This document shows positions 26,017-32,366 of a stretch of 32,893 bases of DNA, in pieces. Numbering within the stretch: the first letter of the stretch is position 1; every line of letters begins with the position of its first letter. The stretch is from positions 1 through 32,893 of the forward strand of contig NZ_WTVQ01000051.1 of the NCBI RefSeq assembly GCF_012910955.1, read 5' to 3'. Source of the stretch: Aromatoleum diolicum (GTDB lineage: Bacteria; Pseudomonadota; Gammaproteobacteria; Burkholderiales; Rhodocyclaceae). The notes beneath the pieces were generated by a model. That model saw only the letters and a list, made by a program, of their open reading frames with translations. It was not told the origin of the DNA and did not search any database. Both the position numbers and the translations under genes were made by a program.

Positions 26017-27812
26017 GCGGCACCCTCCTCTTTCGCGGCGCCGACTTCCTGCGGGAAGAAGCGCAGCACCGATTGCATCGGGTTCGGCGCGGCCTGGCCG
26101 AGGCCGCAGATCGAGGCGTCCATCATCGTCGTTCCGAGTTCGGTCAGGAGTTCGGCGTCCCACACCGGCTGTTTCATCAGTTCGGCCGCCTTCGCGGTGC
26201 CGACGCGGCAGGGCGTGCATTGACCACAGGATTCGTGAGCGAAGAATTCCATCGCGTTCTCCGCGAGGAGGCGCGCCTTGTCGTGCTGCGAGAACACGAC
26301 GATCGCCGCCGAGCCGATGAAGCAGCCGTAGGGCGCGAGGGTGTCGAAATCGAGCGGCACGTCGGCAAGGCTGGCCGGCAGCATGCCGCCCGAGGCGCCG
26401 CCGGGGAAATAGCCATACAGCTCGTGGCCGGGCAACATGCCGCCGCAGTGCTCGTCGACAAGTTCGCGCAGCGTGACGCCGGCGTCGGTCACGACGACGC
26501 CGGGTTTGGCGACGCGGCCGCTGACCGAGAAACTGCGCAGGCCCTTGCGGCCATTGCGGCCGTGGCGCGCGAACCAGTCGGCGCCGCGTTCAACGATGTC
26601 CCGGACCCACCACAGCGTTTCGAGGTTGTGCTCCAGCGTCGGGCGGCCGAAGAGGCCGACCTCCGCGACATAGGGCGGGCGCAGCCGCGGCATGCCGCGC
26701 TTGCCTTCGATCGATTCGATCATCGCCGACTCTTCGCCGCACACGTAGGCACCGGCGCCGCGGCGCAGTTCGATCGGCGGCAGGTCCGGCCATTCGGCGC
26801 GCACGCGGTCGAGTTCTTCCGCGAGGAGGCGCCGCAGCGCGGGGTACTCATCGCGGATGTAGATCCAGATGCCCGCGATGCCGACGACGCGCGCGGCGAT
26901 CAGCATGCCTTCAATGAAACGGTGCGGATCGGTGGCGAGGTAGTGGCGATCCTTGAAAGTGCCGGGCTCGCCTTCGTCGATGTTCACCGCCATGTTGCGC
27001 GGCGCGGGCTGGGCGGCGACGGTGCGCCACTTGCGCGCGGCGGGGAAGCCCGCGCCGCCGAGGCCGCGCAGACCGGCGCCGTCGAGCGCCTGGACGATAG
27101 CTTCGGGATCGCATTCGCCGCTGCGGATCGCTTCCCATAGTTTGTAGCCACCGGCCGCACGGTAGGCGTCGAAGCGGATCGCGACCGGTGCCGCCTCCTC
27201 GCGCTCACCGCTCGCGACGACCGCCGCGACCTTGTCGGCATCCGCATTGAGCACCGGCTGCTGGCCGACAACCGCGACCGGCGCGCTGTCGCAGCGACCG
27301 ACGCAGGGCACGCGCTGCACGCGCACGTCCGCGCCGAGGCGGCTCGCGAGCGTCGCGGCCAGTTCCGCGCCACCCGCCATCGCGCAGCCGAGCGAATCGC
27401 ACACACGCACGGTGAGCGCGGGCGGTGCCGCTTCGCCGGCCGGCACGAAATCGAAGTGGTGGTAGAAGGTCGCGACCTCGAACACCTCGGCGCGCGCGAG
27501 CTTGAGCGCTTCGGCGAGCGCGGCGAGGTGGTCGGCGTGCAGCGCGCCGTGGGCATCCTGCAGACGATGCAGGTATTCGATCAGGCGGTCGGCGCGCGGA
27601 ATGATGCCGGCGTCGAGATCGGGCGCGAGTGCCGCAGCGGCCGCGGCGTGCGCGGATTCGGGCAGCGGTTCGCGCTTGCGACCGCGCTCCCCGCCACCCT
27701 TTCCGACTTTTCCACCACGTCCTCCTTCTGCCCCGTCGCGCCGGGCATCGGACCGGGCACCCTGCCCTGCCAGTCCGTTGCCCCTGCCTTCCTGTTCCAC
27801 GATGTTCGCCAT
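26013..27812 (-). CDS. fdsB: Formate dehydrogenase diaphorase subunit, NuoE-NuoF (FdsG-FdsB) fusion
   Basis: The 599-residue protein joins two parts that are separate genes (fdsG and fdsB) in the well-studied fds operons. After a Gly/Arg-rich N-terminus (about 1-60), a NuoE-like thioredoxin-fold [2Fe-2S] domain (about 65-215) carries Cx4C (CDSLGC) and Cx3C (CVGRC). The NuoF part (about 230-590) has the FMN loop GLRGLGGAGFPAARKW, NADH-binding GAGAYVCGEESAMI and SIEGKRGMPRLRPPYVAE, and a [4Fe-4S] site ESCGQCTPCRVG plus ICGLGQ. The fused layout recalls HoxF of NAD-reducing hydrogenases. It transfers electrons from FdsA to NAD+. The ATG at 27812 has only a weak ribosome site, and the low-complexity N-terminus makes a later start possible. 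A LysR gene lies upstream on the same strand. Confidence 0.9.
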   Translation of the reverse strand: MANIVEQEGRGNGLAGQGARSDARRDGAEGGRGGKVGKGGGERGRKREPLPESAHAAAAAALAPDLDAGIIPRADRLIEYLHRLQDAHGALHADHLAALAEALKLARAEVFEVATFYHHFDFVPAGEAAPPALTVRVCDSLGCAMAGGAELAATLASRLGADVRVQRVPCVGRCDSAPVAVVGQQPVLNADADKVAAVVASGEREEAAPVAIRFDAYRAAGGYKLWEAIRSGECDPEAIVQALDGAGLRGLGGAGFPAARKWRTVAAQPAPRNMAVNIDEGEPGTFKDRHYLATDPHRFIEGMLIAARVVGIAGIWIYIRDEYPALRRLLAEELDRVRAEWPDLPPIELRRGAGAYVCGEESAMIESIEGKRGMPRLRPPYVAEVGLFGRPTLEHNLETLWWVRDIVERGADWFARHGRNGRKGLRSFSVSGRVAKPGVVVTDAGVTLRELVDEHCGGMLPGHELYGYFPGGASGGMLPASLADVPLDFDTLAPYGCFIGSAAIVVFSQHDKARLLAENAMEFFAHESCGQCTPCRVGTAKAAELMKQPVWDAELLTELGTTMMDASICGLGQAAPNPMQSVLRFFPQEVGAAKEEGAA

Positions 27813-27939
27813 GCTGTCCGCCGTCTGTACGATTGGGTCATGCGACAGGACGGGATGACCCTCCGCCCCGAGAAGGTCCTTCCCCGCCGAGATTGAACCG
27901 GGTCCGACCGCAGGCCCGTGCCGCAGCCAAGTCGGGGGA

Positions 27940-27968
27940 ACAATAGTGCAGCTTCGCAGCCGCGCAAA
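27940..27968 (-). promoter_or_regulatory. Possible promoter of the fds operon
   Basis: On the minus strand TATTGT (27945-27940) is preceded at 17 bases by TTTGCG (27968-27963). The -10 box matches four of six and the -35 only three of six. The sequence GCAGCTTCGCAGC between them is partly symmetric and could be a LysR-type contact. It overlaps the very end of the LysR gene region's downstream side, about 130 bases before the fdsB start. Confidence 0.25.
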
Positions 27969-27986
27969 GCGGATTCTGCCGAAGGG

Positions 27987-28886
27987 CTATTCGCTTTTTC
28001 CGAATGGCCCCGAAAGCGCGCGCGCCGCGGCGATCACGGCATCGACGAGGGGCGAGTTGGGCTCGCGCTTCAGCGTCACGAGGCCGGTCTCCCACGCGAC
28101 GGAGGGCTTCACCAGCGGCAGCACGCGCAGCTCCGACGGCGTGCCGACGAGCTTGAGCACGCTGCGCGGCAGAATCGTAGACCAGCGTCCGGAACGAACG
28201 TGCGCGAGCAGGCTGAGGATGGAGTTCGTCTCGAGCCCGACGTGCGGCGTGCATTCCAGGCTGTCGAATACGCGGTCTATCGTCTGGCGGTTCTGCATGT
28301 CGCGCGACAGCAGGCACAGCGGCTGGCGCGCCGCGGCTACCCACTCGATTTCGCCGTCCGCCGCGGGCGCCGACGCGGCGGTGAGGAACACGAGCTTCTC
28401 GCGCCAAAGCGAAAGATATTGCAGATCGGCCGCGTCGCAGGACTGCGCATAGACGACGCCCGCTTCCAGTTCGAAGTTGCGCAGCTGCGTGAGGATGGCC
28501 TGCGTGCTCGCCGAGCGCACCTCGATCGCGACCGACGGATGTGCGTCGGCGAAGACTTCGGTCAGCGATGCGACGACCGGCAGCGCGGTCGGAATCACGC
28601 CGATGCGCAGCGGCCCGCGCAGCCCGTCGCGCAGCAGACCGAGCTCGTGGCGCAGGTCGTCCGCGCCGGCGACGACACGCTTGGCGTGGCTGACGACGCA
28701 TTCGCCCTCCGCCGTGAGACCGGCGAAGCGCTGCCCGCGCACGACCAGCGCGACGCCCAATTCGTCCTCGAGGTCGCGGATCGCCGCCGACAGCGTCGAT
28801 GGCGAAACGTGGCAGCTCTCGGCAGCCTTGCCGAAATGCCGCTCGCGCGCGAGGGCCAGGAGGTAGAGGTATTTGCGGGCGATCAC
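27987..28886 (-). CDS. LysR-family transcriptional regulator, probable regulator of the fds operon
   Basis: The 299-residue protein, from a GTG at 28886, begins MIARKYLYLLALARERHFGKAAESCHVSPSTLSAAIRDLE in two motifs: the winged helix-turn-helix (LALARERHFGKAAE and VSPSTLSAAIRDLEDELG). The effector domain starts near GPLRIGVIPTALPVVASL (about 91-108), the normal LysR position. The open frame continues to 28958 but the extra residues are arginine-rich and outside the fold. It is co-directional with and 174 bases upstream of fdsB, instead of divergent as LysR genes usually are. A LysR regulator (FdsR) heads fds operons in Cupriavidus and relatives, so control of formate dehydrogenase by formate or a linked metabolite is likely. 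No unequivocal T-N11-A box was located. Confidence 0.85.
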   Translation of the reverse strand: MIARKYLYLLALARERHFGKAAESCHVSPSTLSAAIRDLEDELGVALVVRGQRFAGLTAEGECVVSHAKRVVAGADDLRHELGLLRDGLRGPLRIGVIPTALPVVASLTEVFADAHPSVAIEVRSASTQAILTQLRNFELEAGVVYAQSCDAADLQYLSLWREKLVFLTAASAPAADGEIEWVAAARQPLCLLSRDMQNRQTIDRVFDSLECTPHVGLETNSILSLLAHVRSGRWSTILPRSVLKLVGTPSELRVLPLVKPSVAWETGLVTLKREPNSPLVDAVIAAARALSGPFGKSE

Positions 28887-29028
28887 GGCTAGCAGAATAC
28901 GTTCTCCGCCGGCGCCTGGCCAGAAGCCGCACCTCCGAACCACAAGCCCGCGCCGCACCGCTGCGCCCGGTGCCGCTGATCCTCTATTTCATCCACTTGA
29001 TGACGGCGCACCATTCCCGAGCGGGGTC

Positions 29029-29142
29029 CAACACCTCGCGCTAGAGAAACAGAATCGCCGACAAGGCCCGCCCCTGCGTTGCGGCGCTCACGTCGCGCTC
29101 CAAAGCCAATGTGGTCAAAAAGGCCTCGACCTCGCCTTTGCC
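29029..29142 (-). pseudogene. Remnant of a tyrosine recombinase (integron-integrase-like N-terminal region)
   Basis: The minus strand encodes GEVEAFLTTLALERD, then VSAATQGRALSAILFL, an in-frame TAG at the position of a conserved Tyr, then REVL. This matches the SAM-like core-binding segment of integron integrases (IntI1 has EVEAFLSWLANERKVS...ALAALLFFYGKVL). Residues before and after are gone: the N-terminal side is replaced by IS91-type sequence at about 29136, and the C-terminal catalytic domain with R-H-R-Y residues is absent to the left. The remnant reads away from the cassette array, the usual orientation of intI. A recombinase carried by the IS91-type element itself is the alternative. 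Confidence 0.7.
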
Positions 29143-29934
29143 AGCGTCGCCACGACGCTCACCGAGTTCGCTGCCAGCCCCCGGCATCTCGGGGGCACGC
29201 CGGCATTCTCGCTCGTGCTGCATACCTGGACACAGGATCTGCGCCGCCACGTTCACGTTCATGCGCTCGTCGCCGGCGGCGCGCTGAGTTCAAGCGGCGA
29301 ATGGCTCCGACCGAAGAAGGGATTCCTGTTTCCGGTGCGCGCGCTCTCGCGCGTCTTCCGGGGCAAGTTCGTCGCCGGCCTCGATCAGTTGGCCCGCAGC
29401 GAGCGCTGGCCGGGAGGCGCCGACTGGACGCGCCTCAAGCCACGGCTCTACGACCACGACTGGGTCGTCTACGCCAAACAACCGCTCGGCGGGCCCGAAG
29501 CGGTCCTTGAGTATCTGGGACGCTACACGCATCGGGTCGCGATCTCGAACGAGCGCATCCTCGGCATCGACGGCGACCAGATCGCCTTCCGCGTGCGTGC
29601 CGACGCCGGTATCGGCAGGAAGCGCACTTTGCGCCTGCCGGGCGTCGAGTTCATCGGCCGCTTCCTGCTGCATGTGCTGCCTGCCGGCTTCAAACGCATC
29701 CGCCACTACGGCCTGCTCTCGCCGGCGCGCAAGCGGTCCGCCCTGGCCGCCGCGCGGGCCGCGCTCGACGTGCCGGCCCCTTCTGCGGCCACCCTCGAAT
29801 CGGTCGCCGACTTCCTGCGCCGCGTGGCGCGGATCGAGCATCAGCGCTGCCCCTGTTGCGGGAGCGGACAGATGCACGTGGTGGCCATCCTCCCGCCGGC
29901 GCCGCGGGCGCATCACCTGCGAGGATCGCCATGA
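29136..29934 (+). pseudogene. IS91-family (Y2, HUH) transposase, 5'-truncated
   Basis: From about 29136 the plus strand encodes about 265 residues of an IS91-type rolling-circle transposase: FASVATTLTEFAASPRHLGG, SLVLHTWTQDLRRHVHVHALVAGG with the HUH metal motif (HVHVH), PVRALSRVFRGKFV, and the two catalytic tyrosines in YLGRYTHRVAIS (Y-x3-Y). The C-terminal CPCCGSGQMHVVAI is intact and the frame ends at 29934. Intact proteins are roughly 380-430 residues; the N-terminal zinc-binding domain is missing and the open frame before 29136 is not transposase-like. It is therefore inactive alone although its catalytic residues survive. It abuts the recombinase remnant head-on. Confidence 0.85.
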
Positions 29935-30163
29935 CCGCGGCGGCGCCACCGACGATTCCACTTCCGCGTGCCGCACCGTGCGCTCGCGGCCGCACTCGCG
30001 CCCAACTCGGCGCCGTACTCCCGTTCGCCCTTTCCGTCACGATGACCCTTCGAAGATTGCCGCTCCCGGACTGCGAATTGCCCGTTTCGCACGTCCGAAA
30101 AATCGCTCGCCTCATGCCAAAGGATTGACGCCGCAGCTTCGCCGCTTACAATCCCCATAGCAT

Positions 30164-30181
30164 CCGCCGTCGCGGCGGTTC
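30164..30181 (+). other. Hairpin next to GTTC, possible oriIS end of the IS91-type element
   Basis: CCGCCG (30164-30169) and CGGCGG (30173-30178) form a perfect stem with a TCG loop, immediately overlapping GTTC (30178-30181). IS91-family elements end at an oriIS hairpin beside a GTTC or CTTG target. This would put the right end of the element two bases from the first attC core site. The family-specific end sequence cannot be confirmed by eye. Confidence 0.35.
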
Positions 30182-30182
30182 A

Positions 30183-30265
30183 GTCCAACGAGGTTTATCC
30201 GCCGCCATGCCGCCTTGCCTTCCTCCCACTTTGCCGCTGCGGCGGATAAACGCTATTCGTTAGCC
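30183..30265 (+). other. attC site (first, of a cassette that has lost its body)
   Basis: R'' GTCCAAC (30183-30189) and R' GTTAGCC (30259-30265) bound an 83-base site. Inside, GTTTATCCGCCGC (30193-30205) and GCGGCGGATAAAC (30239-30251) are perfect inverted repeats. R'' predicts a cassette left end of GTTGGAC, which is absent upstream. Confidence 0.85.
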
Positions 30266-30273
30266 CACAAACA

Positions 30274-30837
30274 ATGAAGCGCATCCGCTATTGTCAATTG
30301 CCTGCTCCGATGAGCGTCACGGGACGTTCTTCAAGTATTACAAACGCCTTTATCAACGCAATCATCCCAGTCATCGAACCAACAGAAGCCGAGGAACTTG
30401 AGGCGCTACAAATCCTTGGAATGAGTCCGGATGACATTCGTTGCTGCTACTGCGGAGACAAGTCCACTGAGTGGGACCACCTCAGGGCAATCATAAGCAA
30501 CCAAGAGCCAACGGGTTACATCACTGAAATCGCAAACCTTGTTCCGGCTTGCGGGAAGTGCAATCAATCAAAAGGCAAGTCATATTGGCGCACATGGATG
30601 GAGGGCAACGCAAAGCTGTCACCCAAAAGTCGTGGCATCACCGATATCGAGGAGCGAATAGCTCGGCTGTCAGCATATGAGGCGTGGCGTGAGCCAAAGA
30701 AGATAGATTTTGCTGCTGTTGTTGGTCCGGAAATGTGGCAACGCCACAGAACAAATTGGCGTAGCGTTCTGGATCTTCTAAAAGCAAGTCAGGAGTTGGC
30801 AAGTGAAATTCGAAATCTCGTCGCAAAGGCGGGCTAA
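30274..30837 (+). CDS. Cassette gene: HNH endonuclease-family protein
   Basis: The 187-residue protein contains a zinc-ribbon-type HNH fold: CCYCGDKSTEWDHLRAI (about 66-82) with the first Cys pair and the Asp-His of the catalytic site, then NLVPACGKCNQSKGK (about 101-115) with the Asn, second Cys pair and the NQSKG turn. The rest is helical. HNH proteins cut DNA in restriction, defence, homing or repair; no specific role can be assigned. The ATG at 30274 is nine bases inside the cassette and has no Shine-Dalgarno sequence, as in many cassettes; Met13 is a possible internal start. The stop codon TAA is formed by the attC R'' core site itself. It is the only gene of cassette 1. Confidence 0.8.
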   Translation: MKRIRYCQLPAPMSVTGRSSSITNAFINAIIPVIEPTEAEELEALQILGMSPDDIRCCYCGDKSTEWDHLRAIISNQEPTGYITEIANLVPACGKCNQSKGKSYWRTWMEGNAKLSPKSRGITDIEERIARLSAYEAWREPKKIDFAAVVGPEMWQRHRTNWRSVLDLLKASQELASEIRNLVAKAG

Positions 30838-30900
30838 CCCTACGCTCAAGGGGATGCTCCGCCGCTACGCGGGAACGCGCCCCTTAGCACCACGTTAGGT
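30832..30900 (+). other. attC site of the HNH cassette
   Basis: R'' GGCTAAC (30832-30838) and R' GTTAGGT (30894-30900) bound 69 bases. AAGGGG (30848-30853) and CCCCTT (30880-30885) are the inner complementary arms. R'' is the exact complement of the cassette's left end at 30259-30265. Confidence 0.9.
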
Positions 30901-30905
30901 TGCTT

Positions 30906-31580
30906 ATGCCGCTCACCGACATACCTCTTCCATTGCTTGTTCCAATTGGCGCGGTCCTCGCAGCCTGTATTACAGGTGCAATTTCTTTCGTCAGCCTAGT
31001 CACGTCGAAAGAACAAAAGATCTCCGAGTTTCGCCAAGCATGGATTGATGCATTCCGTAGCGAACTCGCAGACTTTTCAAGTCAGGCCCGGCGCGTGTCC
31101 CTTGAGCGCATACCCGTCAACATCAAGGCACTTACGGCTCCGCTCTTGGAGCAACTTGAAATGACCGACCGTGAAGCCGAAAAACCTGATCCATTTCATG
31201 AAAATCGGCAACGTATGGCTCAGGCCTACTACGCATTGAGGTTGCGTTTGAACCCAGAAGAGGCTGACCACAAGCAACTCCTGGCGCATCTGGACAACGT
31301 TTACGAAATCCTAAACTCGCACTCAGATCGCTATGGCAAGTGCGTTACCGAATTGAATAACTTAGCCAAAGTCGCACAAGTAGTCCTCAAGCGCGAGTGG
31401 GTACGTGTCAAGGATGGAGAAGGTAGTTACCGCGCTACTGTCCGGGCAGCAAAGTGGGGGGCACTTATTCTGGCTGTGGTGCTTGTCGCTTTGCTTGGCA
31501 AGTCACTTGTTGTACCCGAACAGCAACCTAACCCTGCGGTGCAGGGGACGCTGCGCGATAAAGCCGCGCAGCGTCCCTGA
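30906..31580 (+). CDS. Cassette gene: membrane protein of unknown function with two terminal TM helices
   Basis: The 224-residue product has an N-terminal TM helix (about 9-32, LLVPIGAVLAACITGAISFV), then a long helical soluble region (SKEQKISEFRQAWIDAFRSEL ... AQAYYALRLRLNPEEADHKQLLAHLDNVYEIL), and a second TM helix near the C-terminus (about 186-205, WGALILAVVLVALLGKSLVV). I recognise the 'SEFRQ.WID..R.EL' segment as recurring in uncharacterised bacterial membrane proteins but know no function. The last 18 residues (QPNPAVQG...) are encoded by the attC site, so the natural C-terminus may have been longer before cassette formation. The start is six bases after the R' core, without a ribosome site. 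It could be a stress or defence sensor; that is speculation. Confidence 0.7.
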   Translation: MPLTDIPLPLLVPIGAVLAACITGAISFVSLVTSKEQKISEFRQAWIDAFRSELADFSSQARRVSLERIPVNIKALTAPLLEQLEMTDREAEKPDPFHENRQRMAQAYYALRLRLNPEEADHKQLLAHLDNVYEILNSHSDRYGKCVTELNNLAKVAQVVLKREWVRVKDGEGSYRATVRAAKWGALILAVVLVALLGKSLVVPEQQPNPAVQGTLRDKAAQRP

Positions 31581-31595
31581 CCTTGAACGTTAGCT
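31526..31595 (+). other. attC site of the two-TM cassette
   Basis: R'' ACCTAAC (31526-31532) and R' GTTAGCT (31589-31595) bound 70 bases. CAGGGGACGCTGCGCG (31542-31557) pairs with CGCGCAGCGTCCCTG (31565-31579), leaving one extrahelical G of the type that sets strand choice. R'' complements the cassette left end at 30894-30900. Confidence 0.92.
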
Positions 31596-31625
31596 CTTTC
31601 TGTGATCAGAGTTGGAGGTGGATAA

Positions 31626-32303
31626 ATGAATGCTGTCGAAAAATACACCACCATGGTTGTTGCAATAATTGGTGCAGTAGCCGGACTATGGGGTGCATAT
31701 ACCGCCTACGACGCTTCCAAGTTCAAGCAACCATTTGATGAACATGGTCAAGCTGCAAAAAGCTTCCACTCACAAATAGCCTCAGCCGAGGCGCGTAGGG
31801 ACAGTAAAGAAATTATTCGAGTTCGTCTCCTTTATGAGAAGTTTGAAGAAGGTTGGAGGGATGCTCGTAAGATCGCAGAGTTAGTCTCGCCGTTGGAAAG
31901 TTTAGCAAGCGCCAACCTTAATATTGGAGACGTGGCCGCAGTCAAGGCGCTACTGGCATCTGCCTCGGCAGAAAATAGCCTACAGCTCTCATCCAAGACG
32001 CTTGGTGCCGCATATTTTGCAGCGGGTGATTACGAAAATGCGGTACGCCACCTTAAGGATGCTTCCGCACGTGCGGACGATCCGCAGGCTTTGGCTCTCC
32101 AGTCAGCCGCGTTCGGAGAACTCGCAAAGAATGCATCAACAGAGAACATGAAGGTTGGCTACGAAAATTCGGCTGTGGCGAGCTTTCGTGCAGCGCTGGC
32201 CTCACCATCGGGCAAGCCTGTTGAGCTATCGGGGTTTGCGAAGGGGAATGCTGATCTCAAAGCGATTCTCACCTCAAAGGGTGTAGAGCTAACCCGGCAG
32301 TGA
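31626..32303 (+). CDS. Cassette gene: membrane-anchored protein with TPR-like helices, unknown function
   Basis: The 225-residue protein has a single N-terminal TM helix (about 9-27, MVVAIIGAVAGLWGAYTAY), then a helical domain with TPR-like spacing (SLASANLNIGDVAAVKALL, TLGAAYFAAGDYENAVRHLKDA, QSAAFGELAKN, about 85-180). Its topology suggests a protein-interaction scaffold on one face of the membrane. It is the one cassette gene with a strong ribosome site: GGAGGT (31613-31618) seven bases before the ATG. The final codons and TGA stop fall inside the attC site (32287-32303). No homologous family is recognised. Codon use is markedly more A+T-rich than in the chromosomal genes. Confidence 0.72.
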   Translation: MNAVEKYTTMVVAIIGAVAGLWGAYTAYDASKFKQPFDEHGQAAKSFHSQIASAEARRDSKEIIRVRLLYEKFEEGWRDARKIAELVSPLESLASANLNIGDVAAVKALLASASAENSLQLSSKTLGAAYFAAGDYENAVRHLKDASARADDPQALALQSAAFGELAKNASTENMKVGYENSAVASFRAALASPSGKPVELSGFAKGNADLKAILTSKGVELTRQ

Positions 32304-32352
32304 ACCGGACCTGCGCGAAAAGCCGCGCAGGCCTGTTACTTCTACGTTAGCC
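32287..32352 (+). other. attC site of the TPR-like cassette
   Basis: R'' AGCTAAC (32287-32293) and R' GTTAGCC (32346-32352) bound 66 bases. CCTGCGCG (32310-32317) and CGCGCAGG (32324-32331) are the inner arms. R'' complements the cassette left end at 31589-31595. Confidence 0.9.
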
Positions 32353-32366
32353 AGCAGGAAAAGCGC

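Noticed and set aside
23128-26223. A 1031-codon open frame antisense to fdsA
   Set aside because: fdsA has all expected cofactor motifs on the other strand; the antisense product is Arg/Gly/Val low-complexity sequence.
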